Source: Euwallacea fornicatus (lineage: Eukaryota > Arthropoda > Insecta > Coleoptera > Curculionidae). From it: a DNA stretch of 64,000 nucleotides. Numbering within the stretch: position 1 is the first letter of the stretch; each line of letters opens with the position of its first letter. The stretch covers positions 3,658,001-3,722,000 of the forward strand of contig NC_089558.1 in assembly GCF_040115645.1 (NCBI RefSeq). The letters are read 5' to 3'. The notes beneath the pieces were generated by a model. The model had not been told where the DNA came from. It worked only from the letters and a program-made list of their open reading frames with translations, and did not search any database. Of the stretch, positions 23,670 through 34,330 are shown piece after piece. Position numbers and translations under genes: made by a program.

Positions 23670-26103
23670 TAATATGATGATGTGAGGGTTGGGGGGTTAA
23701 GAGAAATTTAGGGTGAAAGGGGGGCAGTAATAAACCTCTCCACGTGCAGTGTCGCCAATAATTTTGACTTCTCGCGTCAAATTCGTTGAGGAGCTAATAA
23801 AAAAAAAAATTCGAAATTTCAGTTCTTTTCCAATATCTACGACCGAAATGCACTTAATTTTATAATTCTCGACCCCAAATGGCGCAGCGCTGCCTCAATT
23901 TAACTGACCTCGCTTCTTTTATAGTTTGAGCCCCCCATGTCTTGCAAAAATGTGCATAGCAGCAGTGCATTAGACTTGCTTCCAGAAGCACCATTATTAC
24001 ATACATTGGGCCGATTTAAAAGGGAAACTTCCCCGAAGTCCCTCTAACAATAAACCAGTTTCTGGAACAATGTAGAAACTTGAAATAATATCCGGAAAGT
24101 AGCCAAGAATACAAGTCGAATAGTCTTAAACTTCTATCGAGCTGAGAGCCCCTTATGCGACCTTAAATGCGCCCTAGGGCGTCGTTCTTGATGCCGGCAC
24201 TTGTTTGGCACTTTCCGGGCTTTATTTCTGTTTATTGGGCACTTATGGGCTGCCAACGGAATTAGTTAAACAAGTTTCTCCATGTCTTCGGTCGTAAAGG
24301 AGTTATGCTTTTTGATACGATCGACTGACTTCAGGAGCGTTTCAAGGGGAACGTCCCATACAAAGTGGACATATATCGCTTTCCTGAAGAGTCGGCTAAT
24401 TTGAGTGGACACGTCGACGTCTGGAAAGGAGCAGGCCACTTAGGGAACAAATGAAGCCATTACGGAATATAAAAGTTGACAAATGTCTGCACTCGGATTA
24501 AGCCTGGTCCTCACTGATAGCCACTACACTTTCGAATATCTTAATCTAATATTTTAGACCCCGAAATCGGGGGTGAAAGACTCTTGTCGGATTAAAGTAA
24601 AACAGTCTTTGGCCTGTGCTGCGCACAGTAGCACCAGCCTCCATTACCAACAAACAACCGCTACCGTACCATAAAAAAGGGAGTACCCATAAAAAGTGTA
24701 TAAATATAAAGCCTATTCATGCAGGCAAGTAATTGGTTTTGTGGGTGAATGTGTATTATCCCTTTTGATCGGCCCGGTAGCAAAGAGTCGACGTCCCATT
24801 GTTATTTATAGGCATATCATTGCGGCTTCTGATTAATCTTCTTCAGCGTTATTGATGCTCGTAAAACATGTCCGAAGACTTCGGGCCCGCGGGTATACGG
24901 GATGAGGCTCTAATTTGAATTTGTTAAGGTTTTATTGCGCCCACGACTGAAGGCAGTTCGGACAAAGATGTTTTATGGGGCAGGAACTGCTGGGCATCGC
25001 ATTGGGGATTCACCTCTGCCTCAGCTGGAAGAAGGCTTTGGTATACCAACTCTCGAAAAACACACTTTTATTACTTAAAAAAAAAAAGAAACCGTGTAGT
25101 CTTCAACCATCTTCGCCCAACCGTTTTGAACCATAATCAATCATGTTGCAGAATCGCCGAACATTTCGTATTTCTATTTAGGTGGTCACGTTACTTGCAA
25201 TATCCGCAACTTTTCCCATTTATCGGCCAAGAGGGCAAAAATGATGACTCGAAAAGGAAATCTGCCGAATTAATTCTACTCATTCTTCTGAGCTATAAAA
25301 AAAATTTCTGAGCTACTTTTTTGTTTTTTTTTATCGTCCAAGGGCCAAGTTCGACTTTAACTAATCGAACTGCTTCTGCAGCTTTCGCTGCGCCCCTGGA
25401 AAGCAGTTTTTTTTTTAATTATGCTCAGGTTAGTGTTGTTGATAGGGAGCGATTTTCGCTGTTTCTATTTGGACTAGTACTTGTCTAAAACTTGTTATGG
25501 TCAATTTGGTCTATTTATGTACAGCGTTGGGTCGTATATCTAGACAGCGCCTCCTACTTTTGTTATAAAAAAAGCGATCGTATAGGGAACGCTAAAGAGG
25601 AAATTATCAAAAGGGTGAAACATTTCTGAACATTAACGTCCAAGGGAAGGGGGTTAGCACTAAACCGGCTCGACAAATGTACAACTCTGTCTGGAAACCA
25701 CTGTTAGACCAAGAACACGTATTAAGGAGAAATGCAACAGAAAGGAACTAAACGACATATGCACAAAACAGAACAGATATTACATTGAGATTAATGACAA
25801 AGACAATTATAAGATGTCCGAACACTCTGTTATCAGACCCTCCCAACCAATTATTATACGAACGCAGACACATAACAAAAATAACCGAGAGACTCCCACA
25901 ATTTCAGAAGAAGTGAAAGACCAATGCCCGCAACTCAACTATACTTAATGAACTTTGCTTAACAAGAAAAAAATTTGATTGTCCCGCGTAACCGTTCGAA
26001 GCCACGATTGGCTAGAGTCGAGGTCAGAATTAAAAAAACACAAAGTCGCAAATAACATAATAAGGGCAAAAGCCCCACGTTCAATGAATTTTCTCTCTTT
26101 ATA
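23670..26103. other. Unassigned DNA
   Basis: No gene is recognised. An open plus frame of about 95 codons without an ATG runs from about 25662 to 25948. Its translation is hydrophilic with two cysteines and looks less random than its neighbours, but it matches no family I can name. A run TTGTTTTTTTTTATCG and a GCTGC-rich hairpin-like patch lie near 25320-25410. Confidence 0.35.
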
Positions 26104-26105
26104 TA

Positions 26106-26829
26106 CAGGGTGTCCCACAAGTGTTTCATTATATTTCAGTGGGTAATAGTACATTGAAAAATAATATGACTCCCTATATAAACCATATTCCAATAATGCT
26201 TCATTAAGAAGATACAGGGTGTTAAACTTAAAACACACCTTGAATATTTCAACGTATCAGAGTATCAATGAACAGGCGAGCTCAATTATGTATTGAACAA
26301 AATGGCCACCAATTTGAACAATTTCTATAATGTTATAGCAAATAAATAATATTTAAAACAAACTTAATATTATTAAAACCATTTAGAGAATATCGTGCAT
26401 ATAGACGGTATTCAATTTTTTACTGGTAAACGATACGTCGGACGAAAAAGAGTCAAGTGAGCATTTTTCTTCTAAATGAAATTAAACTTCTAAAAATAAT
26501 TTTTATTTTGATAAAAAGCAGTGGCGCACCATGTTTTTCTTTAAAAATGTGCTGAGAGGTGTCCGTACGCACGTCACTGGTGAAACGAAAAATAGTCCTT
26601 TTGCATAAATAAATGCGTCTACATTAACTCTCAAAACATGCCAAATTTCACTTACATATCTCAAACGGTTTTGAATATATCAATAAAAGTTAGATTTTTT
26701 AAGTAAAGTTTAACACCCTGTATCTTCTTAATGAAGCATTATTGGAATATGGTTTATATAGGGAATCATATTATTTTTCAATGTACTATTACCCACTGAA
26801 ATATAATGAAATACTTGTGGGACACCCTG
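26106..26829. mobile_element. Foldback MITE with nearly identical 124-bp arms
   Basis: The arm 26106-26229, starting CAGGGTGTCCCACAAG, and the arm 26706-26829 are inverted copies that differ at only two of about 124 positions by my alignment. TA flanks both outer ends (26104-26105 and 26830-26831). Each arm also contains a second, inner CAGGGTGTTAAACTT tip. The 476-bp centre has no readable transposase, so the element is non-autonomous. High arm identity indicates a recent origin or arm homogenisation. A transposase with CAGGGTG-binding ends, such as the DD41D family, would be the likely source of mobility. Confidence 0.85.
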
Positions 26830-27104
26830 TATTTAACCTCTTATTGAAATTCAACCTTGCCCCCGACCAATCGTGGTTTCGAACGGTTATGTGGAATATT
26901 CAAAATTTTGAAATTTGGAGCCGTTTTAAGCTAAAACGACCCTAATTAAAAAAGTTCAAGATACTGCGGAACGATGGCCGGTATTGATTACTATGACCCC
27001 CATGTAAAAGTTTTTCAATTTGATAATCTGCGCAGCCGCAAAAAAAAAAAACGATTTCCTATGTAAATCTCCTATTTTCGGGGTTCGCCTTAACATCCGA
27101 TATA

Positions 27105-27172
27105 CAGGGTGTTCTTTTTTTTCGATAATCTGTTACCTTTATCGATTTGTCATCATAATTCTGAAATACTCT
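27105..27172. mobile_element. CAGGGTGTT MITE fragment (inverted partner of 28135)
   Basis: Starts CAGGGTGTTC after TATA. Its reverse complement matches the segment from 28135 over about 60 bases (TTTCAGAATTATG, GATAAAT/GACAAAT, GGTAACAGATTATCG). The two pieces lie in inverted orientation on either side of the element 27198-28093. Confidence 0.6.
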
Positions 27173-27197
27173 ATAAATATATATATATACATATATA

Positions 27198-28093
27198 CAG
27201 GGTGTCCTGTAAACCTTCGACGATACTTCGCCTGATTGAAGGCTCATCCTTTAGAAGTCAGAAAATGAAAAAATAGCCTAAATGAAAATATTATGGATTT
27301 CGTGATATTTACGCTTTTTTCAAAATCGACAAAAACTAACATTACTTGATATTTCGTACTACCATTGTTACACCACTCCAAGTGGAAAAGCAAAATTTCT
27401 ATACTGGTTTGGTCTAATTGTCATTGTTCAAAAGCACATCGACAGATTTTACATATATGCTTCGGATTTTCAAAAAACATCTTTATTTCAACGGACTCCT
27501 GATAACTCCATTTCAGTTATGTAACTTTTGCTCCTTACTGTAGCAATGGGTGTACAGCTATCTTGAAGCCCATAGGCTCAAAAAGTAGCGCCGTTCTTCT
27601 AGATTCTCAAATGGTATAGTAAGTATGTGTTTCTTAAACAGAAAATATTTGTTTGGCCCGTTAGATGAAGCAAGTACTATTTTTCCACCACATTACAATA
27701 CTGTTTATTTGCGCTACTGATGAAAATTAATACTAAATAATACTATTTATATAAATAAAAACTTAAAGCGAGTTTCCAAAATGACCCCCATTGACTCTTA
27801 TGCACGTTCTGCATCTTTGTATAAACGATCTTTTCATTGATCTATATTGAGCTTCGTTAATTTCTTGCGCTGCTCTAAAGAACTTTTGACGTAGCTCTTC
27901 ACGATTCTCCGCTAGCCGTGTGTAAACTTTTTCTTTCAAACAACCCCAATAAAAAATCCAATGGATTTAGATCCGGCGAGCGTAATGGCCACAAAATAGG
28001 TCCTCGACGTCAAATCCACTTACCAGGAAAAACGTTATTTAGGTGTTTTCTCATAACCAGGGAAATATTGTCGAAAATTTACGAGACACCCTG
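27198..28093 (-). mobile_element. Internally deleted DD41D element
   Basis: Begins CAGGGTGTCCTGTAAACC after TA and ends GTTTACG-like sequence then AGACACCCTG before TA. The outer 30-35 bases of the two ends are inverted repeats with some mismatches. On the minus strand it keeps only the C-terminal third of a transposase (27763-28060) directly behind the 5' terminal repeat. The deletion therefore removed the DNA-binding domain and the first two catalytic motifs. Confidence 0.75.
27763..28060 (-). pseudogene. DD41D transposase C-terminal third
   Basis: Minus-strand translation shows F-P-G-K-W-I, an in-frame stop, R-R-G-P, then W-P-L-R-S-P-D-L-N-P-L-D-F with the third catalytic aspartate. A one-base frameshift follows, after which Y-W-G-C-L-K-E-K-V-Y and a helical tail run to V-N-G-G-H-F and a natural-looking stop at 27763-27765. 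The tail length and closing motif are normal for the family. The N-terminal DNA-binding domain and the first two catalytic motifs were removed by the deletion. Confidence 0.75.
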
Positions 28094-28097
28094 TATA

Positions 28098-28103
28098 TAT
28101 ATG

Positions 28104-28134
<31 letters not shown>
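28098..28134. repeat. TA microsatellite
   Basis: Run of TATA units between the end of element 27198-28093 and the next CAGGGTG-like tip. TA-rich tracts separate most elements of this cluster and supply TA targets. Confidence 0.85.
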
Positions 28135-28135
<1 letters not shown>

Positions 28136-28957
28136 GGGTGTTTCAGAATTATGGTGATAAATCGATAGAGGTAACAGATTATCGAAAAATAAATATAGTT
28201 TACTTAATAAAAGATTGTCTTAAGACCCGTTATTTGCGAGATACAGGGTATTAAAATTCTACTTTTTTGTTCTTTTTTTTAGTTTATTTTAAAACTATTG
28301 GGTCAAATATATAAAATAACACCAAATGGCGCAAAGAACAATGATTTAGCGTATTCTGTAAAAATGCGAAGACTTAGTGATGAACACCCTAATACTATTC
28401 AATAGGTAATGAAAAATTACATATCTTGGTAAGTTAAAAAATATAGCATTGTATTTACATTAATCAAGTTATAGTCACTTAAAGTTCTTATTTCATTAGT
28501 TTTAATTTTTGCACACCCTGTATAAAATGGCAAGTTTATCATGATTGGGATATAAAATATGATCTATTGTTACACTGCACTGTAAATTACACTTGCATAA
28601 CTTAAATACTTCTTAAGCGTTTAAAACATGAAAATTCGGTCAAATTTTGATAAAATTCAAATTATTTAAAAAACCTTAAGTTTTAGGTATAGTAAACCTT
28701 ATTAAAACAGACATTTATTTTGATCGGAGAATCCAAAAATGCAATAATATACACAGGATTCCATTAAAAAAAACACAACTTTGATACTTTTAGAGCTTTT
28801 CGGACACCCTGTATAATATAAAAATAATTTAAAAAAATAGCCATAATAGGATCCCCATATAGCCCAAAAGTGAAACCTTTTGAAAGCCTCGTATTTTAGC
28901 TACAATATTCCGCGCCGTATAGCGTGAATAACCCTGTATAATATTAAAGTATATATA
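28135..28957. mobile_element. CAGGGTG-family repeat block, copy 1
   Basis: Starts AGGGTGTTTCAGAATTATGG after TATA and contains several internal tips: TACAGGGTATTAA near 28241, CACACCCTGTATA near 28512, GACACCCTGTATA near 28803 and AACCCTGTATA near 28931. A diverged copy in the same orientation lies at 31228-31865, sharing for example GGT-A-AGTAAACCTTA and the CACCCTGTATAAAA boundary. No coding region is present. It may be one element with repeated tips or several small MITEs side by side. Confidence 0.5.
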
Positions 28958-31213
28958 CAGGGTGTCTCTAAAAGGTGCGGAAAAATTCTACCACAAATTC
29001 CTGAGGCGAAAATATGATGATCTAACCCAACTTACCTCACTCCAAAAGTGGATGATTTCGGAGACACAGAGTGTGAAAATCTCAATTTGGTTTCAGTTTT
29101 TCATAAATATATTTTTTTAATAACTGTTGTATTATCACAATATTCGCCTAGGGAGGTTTTTTTGGGGTGAAAAATTGAAATCAGCTTTCATTTTTATTGT
29201 AAAATATAGGGGGCGCCACCCGCGGTATTTTACACACATTTAAAACGAAATAACTCTTTTGAGCCGCACTGTATTTTACTTCTAAACAAAATTTCTTATT
29301 CTCCAACGTCTCTTACCTAAAAAAGGTATATCTGGTAAGAGTTGATTTGAGCAAGCGTTTGTAAGATATGGGAATTTAAAAATTTTTAATTATTGTTAAT
29401 TTTGATCAGAATAAAATTAATTATGGCCCATCTTTTGGTAGATGAAATTCGTGAAATTCCTAAAAGGCCTCTGATTGTGAACGGTGTTGTTGTTGATGTT
29501 TTTGGTACATCGTTGCTTTTTTTCGGGTGTTTATGTTTTAAATTCCAAATAGTACTGAAAAATCGTGAAAAAGAATTAAGAAGCACCGGTGAATTGTCAA
29601 ACAATTTACGAATTAAATTTTCATCATGGCTGTTCAGTATACCAATGAAGAAATGACCGATATGTAATTGATTTTTGGATATTGCCGTGGAAATGATTTG
29701 CAATCTTGCAGAAAAAGTTCCGAATCGTCGCATACCAAACCATATAATTTTCGCGGCAGTTGAAAGAGGTCTTCGTGAAACGGGCAGGTTTGCGCCTGTT
29801 TCTATTAATTATGGTCGTGCACGCACGGTAAGAACTTCAAAGGTTGAGGAAGATATTCTGAATCAGATTAGAGAAAGTCGAAAATTCGAAGCAGCAAACG
29901 ATTGGTCTTAGAGCTAGGGGTAAGCAAAGATACTGTTAATAGGGTGACCAGAGAACAACTACTGCACCCATTTCGTGCTCAAGGCATACAAGATCTTTTA
30001 TCCCATGATTGTGAACCGCGCCTAGCTTTTTACCGGTTTATCCAATAATATAGAAATTAAGATATCAATTTTACACGAAGAATTTTATTCACAGATGAAG
30101 TCTGTTTCACGCGAAGTGGTATAACTAATGTGCATAATGAACATGTCTATGCTGAAGAAAATCCTCATGCGACTACACTAACCCATTATCAGCATGAGTT
30201 TAAGATTAATGTGTGGACAGGAATCATAGATACTTTCATAATTGGTGCTGTCATTTTACCACCTCGATTAAATAGTGAAAATTATTTGGAACACCTGCAA
30301 CATGAATTACTAGACTTATTAGATCCCCTGTCTTTGGAACTTCGCAGAAAAATGTGCTCTATGCACGACGGTGCTCCTCCATAAACGGACGTAATTATTT
30401 GAACGAACAATGTCCAAATAAATGGACAGGTAGGGGCAATGATGCACCCGCAAGTTGGCCACCTCGATTCCCTGACATGACCCCGATTGATTATTTTTTA
30501 TGCGAAACTTTGAAAACCCTTGTGTATTCTAGGCCAGTAGATACAGAAGACGAATTAAGGAGACATATTCAAACTGGAATTGACGCTTTGAAAAATTACC
30601 ATGAAATGCTCCAGAGAGTTAAATTTAATTGTTTACAACGTATTAATCTTTGTACACACGAAAATGGAGGTAATTTTGAACATTTGTTAAAAGCGTTTAT
30701 TATTAATTAACTTTTTGTTGATAAATCTTTTATTGACTGTTTTTATTAGAGAATAAAATTAACAAGGCATTTACGTGTTACTATTGTGACAATGCAACAC
30801 GATTATTACAATTAATTTATACCGGGTTACACACGAAATGAACTTTTTAAATCCAGATATCTCACAAACGGTTGCTCAAAACAACTCTTACCAGGTATAC
30901 CTTTTTTAGGTAAGCGACGTTGGAGAATAAGAAATTTTGTTTAGAAGTAAAATACAGTGCGGCTCAAAAGAGTTATTTCGTGTTCAATGTGTGTAAAATA
31001 CCGCGGGTGGCGCCCCCTATATTTTACAATGAAAATGAAAGCTGATTTCAATTTTTCACCCCAAAAAAACCTCCCTAGCGAATATTGTGATAATACAACA
31101 GTTATTAAAAAAATATATTTATGAAAAACTGAAACCAAATTGAGATTTTCACACTCTGTGTCTCCGAAATCATCCACTTTTGGAGTGAGGTAAGTTGGGT
31201 TAGATCATCATAT
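28958..31213 (+). mobile_element. 2.26-kb DD41D element with ~400-bp TIRs
   Basis: The left end CAGGGTGTCTCTAAAAGG follows TA at 28956-28957. The left arm 28958-29380 reappears inverted at 30843-31213, with few mismatches in the inspected segments (for example the ACTCTGTGTCTCCGAAATC and CCGCGGGTGGCGCC blocks). The right arm lacks about the outermost 50 bases: it stops at GATCATCATAT and passes into a TA microsatellite. A broken transposase gene (29626-30710) lies between the arms. TIRs of this length are much longer than the roughly 30 bp usual in classic mariners. The missing right tip would by itself prevent normal transposition. Confidence 0.8.
29626..30710 (+). pseudogene. DD41D mariner-like transposase, multiply broken
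   Basis: The start M-A-V-Q-Y-T-N-E-E-M-T-D-M is followed at once by an in-frame stop. Homology resumes in another frame with V-P-N-R-R-I-P and L-R-E-T-G-R-F, which belong to the helix-turn-helix N-terminal domain. It then shifts again before L-E-L-G-V-S-K-D-T-V-N-R-V. Two stops precede the first catalytic motif, L-F-T-D-E at about 30083. The stretch A-E-E-N-P-H-A...I-N-V-W-T-G follows. The second catalytic motif M-H-D-G-A-P lies at about 30361, with another break just after it. The third is P-D-M-T-P-I-D-Y-F-L at about 30475, and the frame ends in an intact-looking tail at 30710. All three aspartates are present, but at least four stops or shifts make the gene inactive. Confidence 0.85.
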
Positions 31214-31227
31214 ATCTATATATATAT

Positions 31228-31865
31228 ATACAGGGTAATAAATCTTTTTAAGTACCTTTCCTTAAATCTTATTTTTCGAAGAGAACCTGTACATTTAGGT
31301 ATAGGAAGGTGTAACGATTTTTGATTAGTCATATGTTTATCTCTTATTTCGAGTAATAAAATATGGGGTGTTCTATTTAAATTAAGCAAGTTATTTCCTT
31401 TCAAAACGAATGCAATTTTCATGTTATTTTTTGGACGCACTGTATGAGATATTTCAATTTTAATAATTCTGGCATAAAATACGTCTCATATCTAAGGTTT
31501 GGTATGAATTTCTATTTACTCCAATTTAAACTTCCTTCAAAACAAAGTTTTTAAAATTGCATGATTTTTTTAAAAAAACTTAATTATTTCGAAATCCTTA
31601 AGATTTAGGACAAGTAAACCTTAATGAAACTTACATTTATTTTTCTCAAGAAATCTAAAACGATATTAATATATGGGGTGTCCTATTTAAAAAAACATAA
31701 CATTGATATTTTTCACTTATTTAGAACACCCTGTATAAAACGAAAACAATTTTAGAATGTACCCATAATCGAGTTCTATATAACGCAAAAAAAAAGTAAT
31801 TCAAAATATTAAATTGTTTAGCCGTAATCTTCCGAGACCGCACTAAATGACCACCCTGTATATAT
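31228..31865. mobile_element. CAGGGTG-family repeat block, copy 2
   Basis: This diverged copy of 28135-28957, in the same orientation, starts CAGGGTAATAAATC after a TA tract. It contains GGGGTGTTCTATTTAA near 31375, GCACTGTATGAG near 31437, GGGGTGTCCTATTTAA near 31675 and GAACACCCTGTATAAAA near 31726, and ends CCACCCTGTATATA near 31853. Together with copy 1 it brackets the long-TIR element. Confidence 0.5.
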
Positions 31866-32159
31866 ATATTTATTTATTTTAAAACACTGTAAATAAAAAT
31901 TTTGTAAGGTTTATTTTAAATCGTCAGAAAGTGTTACCTTACATGTAACAGGTAAATATCGCAACTAATTTAAATCATACCTAATCAATGGGAATATAAA
32001 AAATTTTAATATCTCTGTTGATGATGACTGTTGAAAAACCGCTAGGATGACGAGCCGCATATTCCTCACATGGTTTTGCAAGCCCTTTGTCCCTGAGATA
32101 TGGCAATGAATGTGCAATCACGAATTTTCTACATACTCATTATGTGAGAATTATTTAAT
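31866..32159. other. AT-rich spacer
   Basis: No motif is readable. It may include decayed 5' parts of the following transposase relic. Confidence 0.35.
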
Positions 32160-32184
32160 TCGTAGGTCAAAAATTTACTAAAAA

Positions 32185-32950
32185 CACTCTACATTTTAAT
32201 AAGAGCGTTATCACTGTTAAATAACGTCTCAGGTCGTCCTCCAAAGCAACAACTGAGGAATGAGGATGGGCCGCTTTTTGCCACGTACTTGCCGACCAAC
32301 GTAACTCCATTAATTCAACCCATGGACCAGAATGTATTACGACTCAGCAAATTATACAACCGAAAATTTCTACTTTCGTCTGTCTCATCAAAGAATCGTG
32401 AAGACATTTGAGGCGTTAAAACAGGTGACATTACGAGAAGCTCTTTAAAATTTGCATATGGCTTGAAGTGCAGTTAATCAGCAAACGATTCAAAGATGTT
32501 GGAACCGTCACTTCTGTACCAATGATCAAGATGAAGATGATGTTCCCTTAAGCGTAATTAGGGAACAATTGCGATCGAATGGTGATGTTCTTGTCAGTGT
32601 GTCCTGAGATGTTCTTGATTTATTGAAAATGGTGGATCCCAACATTGTTGGCACTCCAGCTGATAGTAAGTTATGGAATGAAAACAAGTAGACGAACGAT
32701 GTTAATGAGGAGGAAGATACGGACAGTGAGGACGCTGAGGACGTTCCTATTGAAGTGAGAAGTGTAGTGATTGACGCGCCAGCTGTACCAGTTTTTAACC
32801 ATACTTTAGATTGGGCTAAAAGAAAAGAATTGTCGGGCACGAATATTTTAGAATTTTTCGTAAATTGCGGACGCAGGCATTGGAGAGTTATGCTAAACAC
32901 CAATTTCCGCAGACTAACATTACCGATTTTTTTTTTTTTATTAAAAAATC
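32185..32950 (+). pseudogene. pogo/Tigger/jerky-type DDE transposase relic
   Basis: The plus-strand frame reads L-L-N-N-V-S-G-R-P-P, then a hallmark block Y-L-P-T-N-V-T-P-L-I-Q-P-M-D-Q near 32285-32335. This block is diagnostic of the DDE_1 superfamily (pogo, Tigger, jerky, CENP-B relatives). The second catalytic aspartate position (usually L-D-N) reads L-N-N. A stop follows R-E-D-I near 32408. After a frameshift and a further stop, T-I-Q-R-C-W marks the conserved C-terminal helix, followed by an acidic tail (about 32700-32760). The DNA-binding N-terminus is missing and no TIRs were found. The relic is not autonomous. Confidence 0.75.
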
Positions 32951-33075
32951 TTGGATAAGGAAGGGAAAAATGAGTTTCGGTGATAATGAAACGACACGAG
33001 TTGTCAATACAAGCCAGAGCACTATATTTTATTTTATGGTATTCAAAGGACGAGATCTATACCTGGACTAACTAA

Positions 33076-34135
33076 TAAGCCCTTCTCTATATCATGCTGT
33101 ATCCCCTATTTCCCTCTTTTGTTTATATTATCTAGTCGTATATATATATACTTAATGGGTCCAGACGTTTACATCATAAAGTATGAAAACTGATATTACT
33201 ATTTATGCCTTTTTGGATATGAACCGGCAATATACATATCTCTAATAAAAAATACTTATCATTACTAGAATATGTATTTATTTTGTTGTATGTATGCATT
33301 AAACGTTTCTGGAATAAATAATTTGTTATTTAAATCACGTTCGCTAATGTAAAAATTTCAATAAGATGAACCCCACTTCGTTTGAATTATTTTCTTATGC
33401 CTGCAGCTAAGGCCAAATTCTATTCAATACAGTAAGTGAGCGTCCATTTTTATTTTTACTCAAAAAGGTATTTTCGCTTAATCCCGATATCTCTCTTCGT
33501 TTACGAAACTTTTATCCATTAATTGATTCGTGTCGTATTAAAAAAAAAATTAAAGTTATTAAAAAATGAAAAATAACTGTTATTGCAAAATTCGTTTGAG
33601 CAAAAACAGAAATCGTATCGCACATCTCACTAAAGGAAAAACCATTGTGCCTGGGCATTTTTACTTTTATTTAACTTTACTTTTACTTAATTTTACTTTT
33701 ACACATTTTTTACTTAACAAGAGCAACTGACAAGAAAATAGTCTAATTATTTCCACAAGCTAAAGTAATTGCTAAGTAATACATAGCCATGCCAGCGAAC
33801 TATAACCACTGTCGTTTATGAGGATTTGAAATGGTACGACACGAATTAGCTTATGGGTCAACATTTCGTAAACGAAGAGAGATGCGGCAATTAAACAAGG
33901 CCGCAATTTTTGAGTAAGCATAGACGCTCTTTGACTATTAAATTAAATAAAATTTCATCTTAATTGCGCTCATAAAGAAATATAATCGAATATACCGAAG
34001 CGGTGGCTTGTAACTAACGCCCTGTATGAGCTGCTTGAAAACAAGATTACAACCCTTACTTGACATTTCACAAAACCTAATTGTATTTGGTATTAATGCT
34101 ACGAAAACACAAAAAATTACTAAGGAATTTTAACT
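33076..34135. other. Unassigned AT-rich DNA
   Basis: No gene is seen. A ACGCCCTGTATGAG transposon-tip-like word occurs at about 34018. A repeated TTTACTTTTA(C/T) motif at about 33660-33710 is simple-sequence-like. Confidence 0.4.
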
Positions 34136-34330
34136 TTTTATTTTAAAATTCCTTAATAATTTTTTTAAATTTAATTAAATTTTATTCTAAAATTCCTTAA
34201 TAATTTTTTTAAATTTAATTAAAGTTTAATTTAAAATTCCTTATAAATTTTTTAATTTAATTAAATTTTATTTTAAAATTCCTTAATAATTTTTTTAAAT
34301 TTAATTAAATTTTATTTTAAAATTCATTAA
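34136..34330. repeat. 44-bp AT-only minisatellite, ~4.5 copies
   Basis: The unit contains AAAATTCCTTAATAATTTTT then AAATTTAATTAAATTTTA. AAAATTC starts at 34145, 34189, 34233, 34275 and 34319, giving periods of 44, 44, 42 and 44. The copies are highly similar, so the array is recent. Confidence 0.9.

Noticed and set aside
26104..31868. Regularly recurring CAGGGTGT/ACACCCTG words considered as a CRISPR-like array
   Set aside because: Spacing is irregular, orientation alternates, and the words are transposon tips next to TA.
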